Assembly (NCBI RefSeq): GCF_000204055.1
Contig: NW_006768785.1
Span: 655,958 to 719,957 of the forward strand
Reading direction: 5' to 3'
From: Melampsora larici-populina 98AG31
Lineage: Eukaryota; Basidiomycota; Pucciniomycetes; Pucciniales; Melampsoraceae
Length of the DNA: 64,000 nt
In this document: positions 11,868 through 24,281 of the stretch, one piece after another
How positions within the stretch are numbered: the first letter of the stretch is position 1
Layout of the letters: each line of letters opens with the position of its first letter
Made by a program: the position numbers and the translations under genes
The notes under the pieces: generated by a model
Database searches by the model: none
The model's input: only the letters and a program-made list of their open reading frames with translations
What the model was told of the DNA's origin: nothing

Positions 11868-12461
11868 TATTTAATGCTGGCAGTGTAGTATTTTGAAGCA
11901 CTTCTGCTTAGCCTGAAGCAGGCAAATGTGGAAATCTGCAAGATCTCAGCAAGTAGGGACTGAGACCCTTTGAGCCGCAGGGTGGGTGAGGACAACAGAC
12001 AAGTGGGCTCAAAAAGAGAAAGTCAATACTGCAAGAGGGCTTCGAGACGGCTTAGGAGGGCTGGAAGACGAAAGCGGAAAGACAGGAGATGGAAAGAGTT
12101 ACAAAAGACAGTAAACCCTTAGAAGTGGGGTGAAGTGGAACAAAAACAAGTTCCTGTCTCAGGTACTATCTATCCAGGGCGGAACCGCCTGTCACACCAC
12201 TCATGTGAACTCCTTACCGCGAGTCCTGCTCATGTAATGACCAGGCCATCCCAAGACTAAGACTCCCGAAGAGACCTTGTGACATGGACGGGGGTCATTC
12301 CTTGTTCCTTTGTCACATCCCAACAATTGTTAGGATGGCTAAAATCATCAAAATTTGCAAAATGGCAAAACCATGTTTTGCATAAGTTACTACAATGAAC
12401 CCCTAGGAAGTTATGAAGAAGCTCCCCATTTTGTGAAATGTGGGGCTCCTAAGTCCTATAC
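11868..12461. other. No gene recognised
   Basis: Non-coding stretch between repeats. No motif or structured signal was noted. Confidence 0.4.
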
Positions 12462-12464
12462 TTA

Positions 12465-12609
12465 GGGCCCGTTCACTTAAGGAAATTCTGACCAGAAATC
12501 ACATCCTGTGAATTTTTTAATCCAAAAAATAAACATGCTCCACCAAATAGACACTTCAAATTTTGCAGAATGTGATTTCTCACCAGAAATTGCTTAAGTG
12601 AACACACCC
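12465..12609. mobile_element. 145-bp Tourist/Harbinger-like MITE with TTA target duplication
   Basis: The ends are GGGCCCGTTCACTTAAG and, inverted, GGGTGTGTTCACTTAAG. They are flanked on both sides by TTA (12462-12464 and 12610-12612). A GG-starting TIR with a 3-bp TTA/TAA duplication is the signature of PIF/Harbinger elements. It lies at the downstream edge of the carnitine acetyltransferase relic. A partial copy sits at 36717-36786 in the CCA1 relic. Confidence 0.8.
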
Positions 12610-12614
12610 TTAGC

Positions 12615-14140
12615 AACCAAGGTGAAATTCTTGTATTAGATTTCTTAGTTTCAATTCCAAACTTGACCATTTTTGATCCAACCAAATCCTTATAAAAATT
12701 GTTGATCAAAATATTGTTTGTCAGCAGAAATCCATGCATATGGTCAGCACTCTGATTGAAGACTGGATCAGTAAAGAGTAAAGGTAAGTCCAAGAAAAGG
12801 TTGATCAAATGCTTGTTCAAGACTAACTTCCTTTGAGTTCTGATTTGTCAATACCAAGCTAATTGCATTGCCTTTTGAATTAGCATCAGGTGAGAGTTGA
12901 GCTGATGATCAAAATTGAAATTGAGTCGTCTGAAGACCAATTGTTTACCAGATTTGAAATCCAATCCATAAGCTTTAAACTGTAAAACATCAGCATCCAA
13001 AGCATGAGAGATGCTTTGAACTGTTTCTTTTGCGTTTTCAATTGTTTGAAGAACTTTAGAATCTGTGACCCATTCTAGATTCTTCCAATCATCAAATTCT
13101 AATCTATGACTTCTTTCACTTTTGGACCACACCAACCAGATCCCACACCTTCAGCCAAAACAAAATCAGTCGTAATCACTGGAATAAGTGCATCACAAGA
13201 TGAATCTTCCCCCAGTACAGAGGCTCTTGAATTGTTTTCTACAATAAATGGGAATGGTTTATCAAACCTTTAAACCATTTCCATTAGTAGATGCTACTAT
13301 GATTGGTTCCTCCTGGTTGAGTAAAACCAATTAGACAAAGTACCAATAATGTGTCGTCTATTAAATTCATTGAAGTCCTGTTGGTCAAACCAGGAAGGCT
13401 TAGAAGATGTTCTCAATTGAGACAAGTGAGACAACCGATCAAAGGAGTGGGAGGCTGTAGAGTGAGACAATTAACAATGGACCAAAGACGTGGCTCGAAA
13501 GATAAATGACAAGCCTCTCGATCCCAAACTCGAGAGTATGGTCTCTAATCAAGACCACAAGAAGACAAGAGTTTGATGAAGGAAGATTAAGTTGATCAAG
13601 ATGGTTTATTGGGCATCCAAGTGATTCCATATAGGGGCTGTCAAGAAGCCAATGGTGTTGCCAACGGGCTGAAGATATGGAATAGAAATCAGGACACAAG
13701 GTAGCAATTAATGATTGATTGGTAAACCTACCAGTCATACTGATGCATGCAACATTGACCTGCATGAGGGGTCAGTCAAAACAAACCAGGAATTGTTTGT
13801 TAGTCGAGAAATGAAGGGTCAAAATTCAAAAAGGTTAACTTTTTTCTCTTACCTATCTTGTTTAAAGATCATATGTAGTTCGATTTATTCAAACTGAAGC
13901 TCTAGGTAATTTCCAGTCAGTAGATTGACCATTTTCAGGTACAATACGATGACTTGATCAAAATCAAAATCAGGTCAAATTAACAATTTGCATTAATAGA
14001 CAGCACTCAATTAGAAGGATAGGTGATTTTAATTAAATGATGATCATCTAACCAGTGATAAGTTGAACTACAATCAATATCAATTAACCTTTCTTGTAAT
14101 CTTTCTTCTAATCCTCCTTTCAAACATACTTCATTCGCTC
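12615..14140 (-). pseudogene. Carnitine O-acyltransferase relic
   Basis: The enzyme transfers acyl groups between CoA and carnitine in mitochondria and peroxisomes. Minus-strand pieces match the family in order: GLEERLQERL followed by WLDD near 14090-13990; RFDKPFPFIVENNSRASVLG near 13250; DWKNLEW and DADVLQFKAYGLDF near 13075-12960; LMLIQKAMQLAWY near 12880; and LFTDPVFNQS near 12775, corresponding to the segment before the usual LSTS motif. The catalytic histidine normally in GEHSxxDG is replaced: the sequence reads GEDSSCDA, with GAT at 13204-13206. Unrelated sequence at about 13300-13950 interrupts the order, and the frame is broken at QLAWY-stop (TGA). The pieces are mutually consistent, so family assignment is good and loss of function is nearly certain. 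Confidence 0.7.
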
Positions 14141-14506
14141 ATTCTTTTCTTAATTGATATTCTTTTTCCATTTGATTTTTTCTAAAGGTTTTTCAGTTGA
14201 TTGTAGTAAGAATGGCACAATAGATTTCAAGTATAAATTAACTGATTGATCAAGTGGTGGTACTGGTTATCTTGGCAATAATTCTAGATTGATGTTGGTT
14301 TCCCTTGAACTCGGTTTGACGATTCATCTAACGTGAAGTGGTTGACATCGCGGTATGGCGCGGACCGTACCACACTACTGTACCACTGACCATATATAAT
14401 GACTTCGCTGAGGTCCGAACGTTGTCAGAAGCCAGAGTTTATTAGTAATGGCTGTGGAAAGGTGTGAAAAAGTGTGAATTTTGTTGGAAATGGAGATTTT
14501 TAGCGT
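14141..14506. other. No gene; one patch of hAT-like subterminal words
   Basis: Around 14350-14395 the sequence carries GCGGTATGGCGCGGACCGTA and related CCGTACC words like the hAT ends elsewhere in the window. It is probably a solo or decayed hAT end. No coding sequence is seen. Confidence 0.35.
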
Positions 14507-14710
14507 ATTCACAGCCCCCAGCTACTAGGCTCCAGCAGGCCAGAGACTACCACGGCTTCATGAAAGATTCATGAAAGATTCAAAAAGATTTCAAAATGAA
14601 ACATAATATCATGTGGGGCCATTTGCCTGTCAGACCACCAAAATTCCAATGTCATCATATGTCATCATAAATCTGTACACACCTGCTCATGTATTCACAG
14701 ATCAAGAATA
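14507..14710 (+). repeat. 204-bp inverted-pair repeat, left copy
   Basis: This copy starts ATTCACAGCCCCC and ends CACAGATCAAGAATA. The reverse complement of 19792-20000 matches it over the whole length with scattered substitutions, including the tandem ATGAAAGATTC words and TGTGGGGCCATTTGCCTGTC. See the right copy. Confidence 0.85.
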
Positions 14711-16866
14711 CTAGGGCCCCGGCGGCTGGTGCCGCCCTCACAATCTGTTGGTATTGTACCAGTACGTCCATTTTCACTCTGCAGGCAGCGCTTTCACTCC
14801 TTCAAAAATTACGCAAAGGGACCAGAAGCCCGAAAATTGGCAGGATGAGAGAAATTTTACAAATATGTGGAAGTCTTTCATTACACTTTATTAACTCTAA
14901 ATTTGTTTCTCAGCACTATCAAGTACATTTGAATCCAGTTTCTAGTGCAGGATTTGTATGCAAGAAAGGTGAAGTAGTGAGAGCAGACTACTTGGCGGTC
15001 AATATTGTAGGGAGCAAGAAAGGGCTGAACATTAGGCACAAGATGTGTGTATTTAAGATGAGACCACTTTCATTGAACAAGAACTGCTTTCAATTTTGAG
15101 GAGCAGCAATTTACATAATTGTTTGATCAAAGAATGCAAAACAAAAAGCATAATGTGATGAGAGTGAAAGCAGACCAAAAGCATGAACAGAAGCACTCAG
15201 CCCCATTGTTTACCATGACCAAGGGAATAAAAGCATCCAACCAAAGATCAAAAGCACTAGCACCAATTGTAGTCCAGATTTAAGTTTTATGATATACACC
15301 ACGGGTCTGGTGGCACGTGACACTAATGTGAAATTTGACTCTGCCAATGAAACACAGTCTGTCTACATTCTTGTACCCGATGTGAGTTACACATGTCAGC
15401 CAGTGTGAGATTCACCCAATCTGATCACGTTGCTATAGTGTGGTGGCTCACCTAGTCATTGGGTGAGTCATCTCAATTCTCACCTTGTTATGATGTGGGA
15501 TGGCTCACTCATTGATCACATGAGATGCATCACTTTGTTGTAAGCAGTGTGAGTCAGACTTTGTGACAACCAGGTGAGATAGCTCCCACTCCTGGAGTGT
15601 AAAGCAAATTGGAGCTGGTGAGCGGTGGCTCATCCTACTGCTCTGCAGCCTCACCATGGCTGATAGCAACCCCCTCAGATCAAGCTGGGATGATTTTGCT
15701 GTTGCTCACATTGTGAAAATGGGGATAACAACTAATCAATCTGTTGCATTAACAAAAACTACAGATGGTAATCACATGACCAAGGGGAAATATATTTAAA
15801 AAACAAGAAAAGAGACAAGAAAGTCATCAAAATCAAAAAGATAGCCTTTGATAGAAATGTGTGATGATTTGGTGGTAGGACTTCTTGATTGTATTTGTTG
15901 TTTCTGTGAGAAATTTCCATCTAGCAATCAGCCAATGAGTCTGTGATCAATGAGATTCAGAAGAGGAGATTGGGATGATGAAATACTAACAAACTAGGAG
16001 ATCAATCCGGGGGTTTGGGGCTATCAGAACAATGAGTAAAAAAGAAAAGAGACCAATGATGTTCAGTAAACATGAGAAAACGAATGAAAAAATGAACGGA
16101 AAACAATTAGAAGGTCAGCCTTTAACTCAAGATAATCGACTGTAAGACTTCCATACAAACAACAAAAACGGAAACAATGATTAGAATGACAACAACCTGT
16201 AGAATAATGTGCATAAGGTAGAGAAGAAAGAAGGAGAGAAATCAAACAAGACTTACAACCGGAGCAATTGACAAAAGGACTTTGATATGCACAATCCAAA
16301 CATGGCTGATTTAAATGGATCAAGGGGGAAAACACTTACAAAGAGAATTAGAACAAATGATGAAGAACTTTGATTTGAACAATTGGGATGACTTAAAAGA
16401 ATGGTTGGCCCTATGGTGACCGATGTGATGACGGACCACAGTAAACGCCAACTTTGAAAGAGAGTGGAGTTGGAAAGGGGACCAGGGTAGCTGTGAGACT
16501 GTGACATTTACATGTGACATCACAGTTGACATCATGTGCATGTATGTAAAACTCACTCATATGTATCCAACCCCAAGCTGTGACGTTTGCACAACCTGCT
16601 TCAGTCCAAACGTTGTGAGGTTGGCTGGGCCAATGATCAATTTCTTGGTAGGCAGCTCCTCTCAATCATGTTCAGCTCTGCCACATTTGAGCTAGTCTTG
16701 TAAGTTTTTCTTTCCTCCTTGTAATCCCCTCTGCCTAAGCTGATCTTCTCCCTTGATTGTTGTCATCATGTCAATCGATCAAGGTTTTAAAGGTTTCATC
16801 ACCAGGTCTTACCGTGTAAGTACTTTTCTTCCTAACCATCTTCTAACTCTCACTGCTGTTTATTGA
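14711..16866. other. No gene recognised
   Basis: A 136-codon frame at 14689-15099 (+) overlaps the repeat edge and has no recognisable domain. About 15360-15680 is rich in GTGAGTC/GCTCAC words, but no regular unit could be defined. Several overlapping minus frames near 16063-16665 contradict one another and are taken as chance. Confidence 0.45.
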
Positions 16867-17627
16867 CACTACGCCAGATCACTAATTTACCGCTGAGTTT
16901 AGAAAATTGAAACTGCAGAAAAATATCACCAATACAGGGGAGGTCAGAAACATTTGAAAAAATGATGATTCAATTCATGGGTGCTGTCCCCTCATTTTGC
17001 ATATTTTTGCATATTTTTGCCATGATTTTTGAAGGATCCCCAAACCAAAATGCTCACAGGGGATATTATGTCAGAAACTCAAATTTGGTCCAAAACTAGC
17101 AAGATTTGGGCGAAAACTTCCAATGCACAAAAATATGAGAATTTTTGTTCAATCAACCAAACACTTGCAATTTATGGAAGCCACATGATGGCTCTACAAG
17201 GTTTATTAAGATGCTGAAGCCATTGCAGTAATGACTTCTATGCTTATATATGGTTCCTGCTGTGTACGTCTCTTGATATATCTCACCCATTCTTGGAGAC
17301 ACACAACTTTTTTGTGCACCCAAGCTGTAGAGCCAGAGTGGCATTCAGAATGTGAAGACACTACATGTGTTGGAGCAAAATTGATGATTTTGTTGGTGTT
17401 GCAAGGTCACTGTGTCTCTACCTGCCAGTTTTGGACCAAAATTGGGTTTCTGACGTTATTTGCATTGTGGTTGTAAAAATATGAAAAATATGCCAGATGA
17501 TTGGAATGCACCAAAGGGACCAACCAATATTTTTTCATATTTTTCTGACCCCTCCCAGCTTTTCCATAATTTTCTATGTCTGCTCAATTTTCTAAACTCA
17601 GCAGTAAATTTGCAATTTGGCGTAGTG
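16867..17627. mobile_element. 761-bp foldback element with CACTA ends
   Basis: The element begins CACTACGCC and ends GGCGTAGTG, flanked on both sides by TGA (16864-16866 and 17628-17630). The arms are inverted repeats of roughly 250 bp that share CTGAGTTTAGAAAATTG, GAGGGGTCAGAAA-like and TTTGGTCCAAAACT segments. A CACTA terminus with a 3-bp target duplication is the signature of the CACTA/EnSpm superfamily. It has no transposase and is a non-autonomous foldback form. Confidence 0.7.
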
Positions 17628-19130
17628 TGATAAATTGTGTTTTTGAATTCATTGAATATCCTATTAAAAGGTAAAGACAGAGAAGAATATGTAGGAGAAA
17701 AAGACATACTTATGTAGGTTGTTTTGTAACTGTAATCAAATTTGTCTGGGATCTTGATCAACTCAAAAGGCTTTGGGGGTTCTCGTACACTTGGGTCAAA
17801 ATTGGATTGGAGAAAGCAGAGACCTTGTTGATCAAGAGGGGAAGGAAGACTTTTCATATGAGGCTCAGTAGGAGGTGCAATGTTAATCAAAGGAGCCCAT
17901 AAGTTTTTGTTCTTTTTCTCATTTTTGTATTTGTTTGATCCATGGTTGCTAAACACTATTGGTACCCTTACTGTTTTTCTTATTGTTTCAATAGCTCTGT
18001 ACACCATGATTGCTCTCCTACACTGTAAGTCTATCATCAACACAGCCTTGTATTCTTACTCTAATGTTTGATTTCTCTTATGCTCCAGATCTCTCTGTGC
18101 AATGCAAGCAAATTGTGTTTTTTTGTGATATTATAGGACATAACCTCAATATTGTATTTTATGATTGTACTTTCTTGCTAATTGATTGATTTCAATTTAT
18201 TTCAATTTATTATTATTATTATTATTATCAATGTAAGTTCCTTACTTTGAATCTACTGGGAATGCTTTGACTGATTGTTCACTTTCTTTTTTGTTTAGTT
18301 TTGGTTTGAATCTTGTTTTATCCTAGCTCCGATTGTATCTCTACCGCCCCAATCCTTGAAAACATGACTTTTCTAATCTTCATTTTGATCAATCTTACCC
18401 ACGGCTCCTCCTTGACATTATTTCCCCCTTTTTATTCTACCTTGCAGATTTTCTCTTCTCCCATCACTCTTATAACTTTCTTCCAATCAAAATTTGTAAT
18501 AGATTCTAAGCTTGCTTGTGATGTGGATCATGATGATACTGAAATATAATCAACAAAACTATCACGTCTTGAGTTTGAGTAAAGTTTAGCGGAGCTTTGA
18601 GCTTGCTGATGCTTGATGAGAGCCTGTCCATGAGCAAAATATCAAATTATGTATATATAAATGGAGATAGTGGAGGAGCTTCAGCTACAAAATGCTGAGC
18701 TCTGAGTGGTTTCAATTACCACAATGGTGTGGTCCTTAGTAGTAGTGTTATAACTAAAAACATCTTAAGATATGATCAACAGTTTAGAATTAGTTAGCTC
18801 ACATGCCAGCAAGCTGCTCAGCAGGCAAATCAGCTTATTCTACCGGCACACAACCTGAATCACGTGCTGAGCACCTGATCAAAATTCAATTGTCTGCTGA
18901 GCACCTGGCTGGCAGGTTGTGCTTGTACCAACCAGATCACCCACTCATTGGCTGGTGAGCCACACCATGCTGGCGTGGTCTTCCTCTTGACATGTAGAGC
19001 AGGTGAGAAGCATTGGGTGAGGGCCACGTAGCCGCACTCACACTGCTTTCACCTGTTTTACACAACCACATGGCGTGGCCATACCCAACTTACATTTCAC
19101 GTGGTCCCAGTTCAAAGTTGCCCTGTGGTG
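17628..19130. other. No gene; short simple repeat and hairpin
   Basis: A (TTA)n tract lies at about 18208-18230. Near 18848-18922 an inverted pair (CACAACCTG and CAGGTTGTG) encloses two copies of GCTGAGCACCTG. No coding frame is supported. Confidence 0.45.
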
Positions 19131-19789
19131 TAGTCTATGAAACTTTATTATCTAAATTGACTGACTTATTGAGGTTTGAAAAAATAATCACGGATAAAAA
19201 ATACTATTTTTGTACTATACATAAGACTGGAATCTTGGATATCTTAAATCTTTATCAATATACATATAGAATAAATTTTATATTTCACTGTAAAATACAC
19301 TATTCTACATTTTTATCTCTGCAGAATTTTTCCAAAAGGCATATTTCTATATGTAATTGTGAATTCTACATGAGCAGTCCAATCTATCCTTGATTTGTTG
19401 ATTCTAGGATGGATATATGAATGAATTAATGGCAGAACATTTTAGAAATCATTATATTCATTCATATCAGTCTATTTGTGCCTGATTTGTGCCCTACATT
19501 TGATCACAATTTGCCTCAAGGTCAAAGAACTTCAGAAAATCCAACTTCTGTACATAATCCACAATTGCATAGAAAAATACTACCCACAGACAAAGGCTGT
19601 AGGGAACAGAAATGTGGGAGAACACAGTGCAGAAAATATTCTCCAATTTAATGTATATGTATATTGACCAAGACTGAAGATATTCAAGATGCAAGTCTTA
19701 TGTATAGCATAAAAATAGTATTTGTTATCCATGATTTTTTTCAAACCTCAATAACTCAGTCAATTTCCGTGATAAAGTTTAATAGACTA
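19131..19789. mobile_element. 659-bp foldback element flanked by TA
   Basis: The left arm from 19131 and the reverse complement of the right arm ending at 19789 match for about 230 bases. Shared words are TAGTCTAT, AAATTGACTGA, TTATTGAGGTTTGAAAAAA, AATACTATTTTT and ATACATAAGACT. Both ends read TA followed by GTCTAT inward, consistent with a Tc1/mariner-type TA target. There is no coding sequence. It abuts the right copy of the 205-bp inverted repeat. Confidence 0.65.
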
Positions 19790-19791
19790 TA

Positions 19792-20000
19792 TATTCTTGA
19801 TCTGTGAATACATGAGCAGGTGTGTACCAATTTATGATGTCATATGATGACATTGAAATTTTGGTGGTCTGACAGGCAAATGGCCCCACATGATATCATG
19901 TCGAAGTTGTTTTGAAATCTTTCTGAATCTTTCATGAATCTTTCATGGAGTTGGTGGTGGGCTCTGGCATGCCAGAGCCTAGTACATGGGGGCTGTGAAT
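19792..20000 (-). repeat. 209-bp inverted-pair repeat, right copy
   Basis: Reverse-complement partner of 14507-14710. The outer ends both carry CACAGCCCCC and the inner ends both carry GATCAAGAATA. The pair could be long terminal inverted repeats of a 5.5-kb element, or two unrelated insertions of one MITE. No target duplication was found that decides between them. Confidence 0.85.
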
Positions 20001-21968
20001 GTTGACCGTAAGATTATCAATTATTGCTTTCATTCAGTGCACTTCTTTTAACACTCCGCTTGCTGAAATTTGGCTCTTGTTCAAATGTTATTTACAAACA
20101 TTACAACAGGCTCAAGGATGTTGACATCATGATAACAAGTGTGCATGGTATTTGGGTATTGGTTTTCAACATAGTCTAGCGTGCATGTGCGTATTATGCA
20201 ATGTTATCTCCTTACTTTGTCTGCCACCACATTATGATGTGAGATGTCAATTTTTCTCGCCCGTGTTGAATTTCAAGATATTCAAAATTTCACATAACCC
20301 ATCCCGCACTATGTTGTCATTCAATTATTTCACGATCGAAATGCTCTATTCTCGGAATGCTGCAAAATTCTTTCCCGGACTTCTTCAAGTCCATGGAACT
20401 GTTCTCAAAGTGGTAGTTGTTGTTCACTCAACATCTTTCAATTATGTTATTTACCAGTCTTTAGATAATCAAATATTGCATTTCATGTTCCTAAATGTCA
20501 CCATTGCTTCAGGTGATTATGTGATTGTGTCCTCTATGTATTGAAGTCAAGTAATCGTTTTGTGAAACCAAAAACCATATTTGAGCCCTCACATGAAACA
20601 CAATATGTTTTGTATCTGCATGCATACCAAGTATTGCCAAGTTATGTGACATGGCATGTCAGATTGCATAACTGAGGTACATGTGCACATTGTACTGTCT
20701 GATATAGAATAAGTAACCTGGCTATTGTGCCTACACAGATCACCACCAATTGGATGGGGGACTGTTGCCTATTGGCCTGCTGTTAGGTCGGTGGTGTGTT
20801 TACTGACTACCGGGCTCACATGTATAACTATTGTGGAATACCGGAGGGCTTTTGCAGCTGAGGTTCACCATCAAAAACCATCCTATACTGCTCTATTCTC
20901 CTCATTAGTGTTATTCCTGCCTGAAACGATTTTAAAGATATCCCAGGCAATCTGGAACCATGAATATATTAAATCCATGGCTATATGCAAACTATCACAA
21001 TTTCCTGCCTCACACTCTTTAATTTGTGGGTGTAGGCGGATGTTTTGTCTCTCCAGGGGTTTCATCGTGATATCATGATCCTTTTTACCCATTGTGCGCT
21101 CAGGAGCCTTTTGGGTAGTACATTTGGATAATCAGCAATGGATATATCATTCAAGTTAAAGGTAAACCATGTTTGCCGGCAAAACTCGAGAAAACTCCCA
21201 ATCAGTACTTTCAATTTGGAGGTTTACACGTCCTTTGAATAAAATCCCTGGCTCACACGGTCACCCGGTCCCAAGCTCCCATCAAAGCACCTGATTGCAT
21301 ATACATATGTACCCTCAAATCAATCCAATCCTTCAATTATCCATTTCCACTTCCACTTCAACTTCATTCAATCATTGACTATGACCAGGAACTCACTTCA
21401 ATTTTGACCCTTCACCTTTTTTATCGACTCAACAGCTCCTCATCTCAACTGATCAAAGACCGCAAGCAACTGATTTAAACATCATATCTTCCAATGATCA
21501 ATTAATCTCAACCTATTGTCACAGATGGGCATCCACGTGGCCAATTCCTTCAGCTTTACTTTGGTCATCTGACTCGACTCATCAAAAAAATGAACTAACA
21601 GGTGTGAAATCAAATTCTTCCTCTTAATGTTTTCTTCTTTGATCGACATCCTGTATGACCTATATCTATCCACACCTCTCCACACACCTCAACGTCTCTC
21701 ATTTCACATATGGGCAATATATCACAGCACTGACTCTGGTTTATAATCATCGATTCAATCCTGAGCTATCCTGAGCTAACCATCTGGTTTGAGTCTCTGT
21801 TCCAGTGCGCTCATCTCATATGGGCTACAACCAATTGGACTCTTTACAATAACATGAGAACTGATTACTCATCTTGAAAAAGCTTCTCGTAAAGGCTACT
21901 TAGACCTCAAAAAACATGGACCACTTCCCAACGTCACCACGCCTCCTTCACCGACTTTGATAGAGCTC
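20001..21968. other. No gene recognised
   Basis: Several short frames (20152-20544 plus, 20725-21078 plus, 21482-21685 minus) lack motifs and consistent splice signals. Nothing assignable is seen before the LTR. Confidence 0.45.
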
Positions 21969-22666
21969 TGTCAGCCCTGAGCCCTGTGTACAGGACCACG
22001 GACTAACAAACACACATGTAAATACATGTAATACATATGTAAATAATATGTAAATATATGAAACTTGTTTAAAACCATAAGAATTACAACTCATGGCTCA
22101 GTTTCAAGAGTCACTTAAGTAACAAGACTTACTATGACTTAACCTCATAGTAAACCTAACCCAAACTTATAAGCGCCAACCACAAGTTGACGCCTAGTTC
22201 TGGAATATATAAACCCCTCTCCTTCCCACTCTGGAAGAAGAACAACATATTATCATACCACAACTCATCATCACATCTTACTTGATTCTTTACCAAGAAT
22301 ATTGAGTATAGTGATTCAGTTGTATCTTGATTATTATAGTTCTACTTCTTATTCAGGTTATTGTAAAACCTCAAGTAGTGTTCTGAGCTGGTGGGATCAA
22401 TAGCTAACAGAACAAGCTTGGAATTTACAAAGGGTTCCTCTTTAAAAGAGTCTAAAGTACTGCAGGCTCCAGAGTTGTAAGATCAACCAGAGCTCAGAGT
22501 AAGATCCTTAGAGGGATTACTCAGCCATCCCACTGGCATCAAATCCTCTCCTTAGAGGTCAATTAACTGCAGTCTTCACTTGGGTGTACCAGTGAAGACT
22601 TCTTACTAGTCTTTTACACACTTCTTTTTAGTGAAGAGTCAGCCAGACTGTAGCTGACCCCTCACA
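21969..22666 (+). repeat. 5' LTR (698 bp)
   Basis: It starts TGTCAG and ends CTCACA. A TATA-like ATATATAAA near 22205 is a plausible core promoter. Compared with the 3' LTR it lacks about 20 bp near 22165 and 36 bp near 22455, and shows about four substitutions. Confidence 0.95.
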
Positions 22667-22669
22667 ATT

Positions 22670-22687
22670 TGGGGGCCTCATCCGGTT
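22670..22687 (+). promoter_or_regulatory. Candidate primer-binding site
   Basis: TGGGGGCCTCATCCGG begins three bases after the 5' LTR. It starts with TGG as required to pair with a tRNA CCA end, and resembles the proline-tRNA primer site of some retroviruses. The actual tRNA was not checked. Confidence 0.6.
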
Positions 22688-23837
22688 TTTGTTCCTACAG
22701 ACCTTTTTCTGTCCAGTTCTAATTTTTTCTTTAATTTTTACTTTACTTCAATTTTATATAACAAAATTAAGAAAATAAAAAAAAATCTATTTCCTTTTTT
22801 TCAATTTTCATTTTAGAATTTTCTCTTTTCCAATTTTTTGAGATCACATTTGATTGAGATCACAAGTATTGACCAGCTTTTTATTTCAAATTGTAATTGA
22901 AATAATCGAAATTCTTCTTTAGAAGAAACTACTCAATTACCATCAAAAACACCCCATTTTTTGATTTAATTGAGATCAATCAGTGGAATACTTATTTATA
23001 CACTGAGAAAAGAAAATCAACAAGCCATTACATACATATATAGCATCTTTTATACTACTTTGTCTTTTAGTAATTGTGCTACATATATAATACAGTCTGT
23101 GTGCAGTAGTAATTCCCCATTTTGTTGAATTAATTGTCCAATATAGTAGACAGAGCATGTGTGTAGTTTATTACACAGCGTGTGAAGGAAGTGTAGTGTA
23201 ATTTACATACACCTTGGAATTCCATTCTCAGACAATTCAGAAGTCTAGATAGCAACTTACATAAGCATATTAGCTTTATAACAGTGTCAAGTGTCAACAA
23301 TTGACAGACTTGAGTCAATTGTCACGAACTTGCGTCATAGGGTGGGAGGGTTATCTTCACTAGCCCACTAACTCAACAAACCATAGTGGCAATCGTCAAA
23401 ACCACAAAGTCAACCTCCCTCACGCAACATTGACCATCATTATCGGACATTCGAAGTCTACAATTATCGGACAAACACAATCAACAACAAGCCATACCGA
23501 ATTGAGATAAAGAAAAACAGAACAAGCTCATCTTCATTTCACATTATTCAAACATTCTCGACCAGAGAAGATTATTAAGGCAACTCTCTGTTGTTTATAA
23601 TCATTTCATTGTTTTTCTTCTCTCATTATTGAAGAAGAGGTTGACATCAATTTTTTTTCTCCTTTAGGGACCTTTCCTTGTTCTGGAAGTTTCCGGACGG
23701 AGGCACCCTAAAACCGCGATCAGATAGCTATAAAGCCATTCGATTGTCTCCTTCAAACAATTTCTTCCTCAACGATTGCAGCTCTTTAATCGTATCGCGA
23801 CTATCGAACTCTTGTTAGTATCACTGCCAGCATAGAT

Positions 23838-24011
23838 GCCTCGGATTTCTCAATCCGAGGCATCATCGGAGGCAAATCCTCGGACAAACCTTGTCCGAGG
23901 TATTTGCCCGAGGTATTTTTTTGCCCTGAGAATTACCTCGGATCAAAACTTCGGGAAGCTTCTGTCCGAGGTTTTGCATCCGAGGATACCTCGGATTTTG
24001 TAATCCGAGGT
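23838..24011. repeat. Cluster of CCTCGGA/TCCGAGG hairpins in the leader
   Basis: Palindromic stems follow one another: CCTCGGATT with AATCCGAGG at 23839-23860, CCTCGGACA with TGTCCGAGG-type pairing near 23878-23900, and CCTCGGATT with AATCCGAGG near 23992-24010. Further isolated CCTCGG/CCGAGG half-sites lie between. This could be an inserted palindromic MITE or a structured RNA leader, for example for packaging or translation. I cannot tell which. Confidence 0.7.
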
Positions 24012-24281
24012 AAATATGTTGGTGGTGTATTTCTCTAGTCGCACTAAATACCATTTACATAGATCATTATATTCATTTTATCATCTCTTTATTTTTTCAA
24101 TCACTTTATTCATTTAGATCACAGCTCCTTCAAGCTACCAAGAAAAAACTACCAGCACTAAGTCAGTAGTGCATATTTTTCTACCTTTAGAGTTTATTTG
24201 GTTGACTTTGTCAGATAATAGTCTGATTTAGCTTTATTTTATCCTTTTTTTCCATTGTCACACTTGAAATTTTCCTATTGA

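Larger units (their letters stand above)
22667..24281 (+). other. Chromovirus 5' leader
   Basis: About 1.6 kb between the 5' LTR and the first supported Gag codons, with very T-rich and A-rich tracts and a hairpin cluster at 23838-24011. Upstream untranslated exons or an intron are likely here, since the first Gag exon has no obvious ATG, but I cannot place their borders. Confidence 0.5.

Noticed and set aside
14689..15099. 136-codon plus-strand frame
   Set aside because: It starts inside a dispersed repeat, has no recognisable domain and no supporting splice or promoter signal.
23838..24011. CRISPR-like spaced repeats
   Set aside because: The units are palindromic, unevenly spaced and inside a eukaryotic retroelement leader. 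No cas genes are present.
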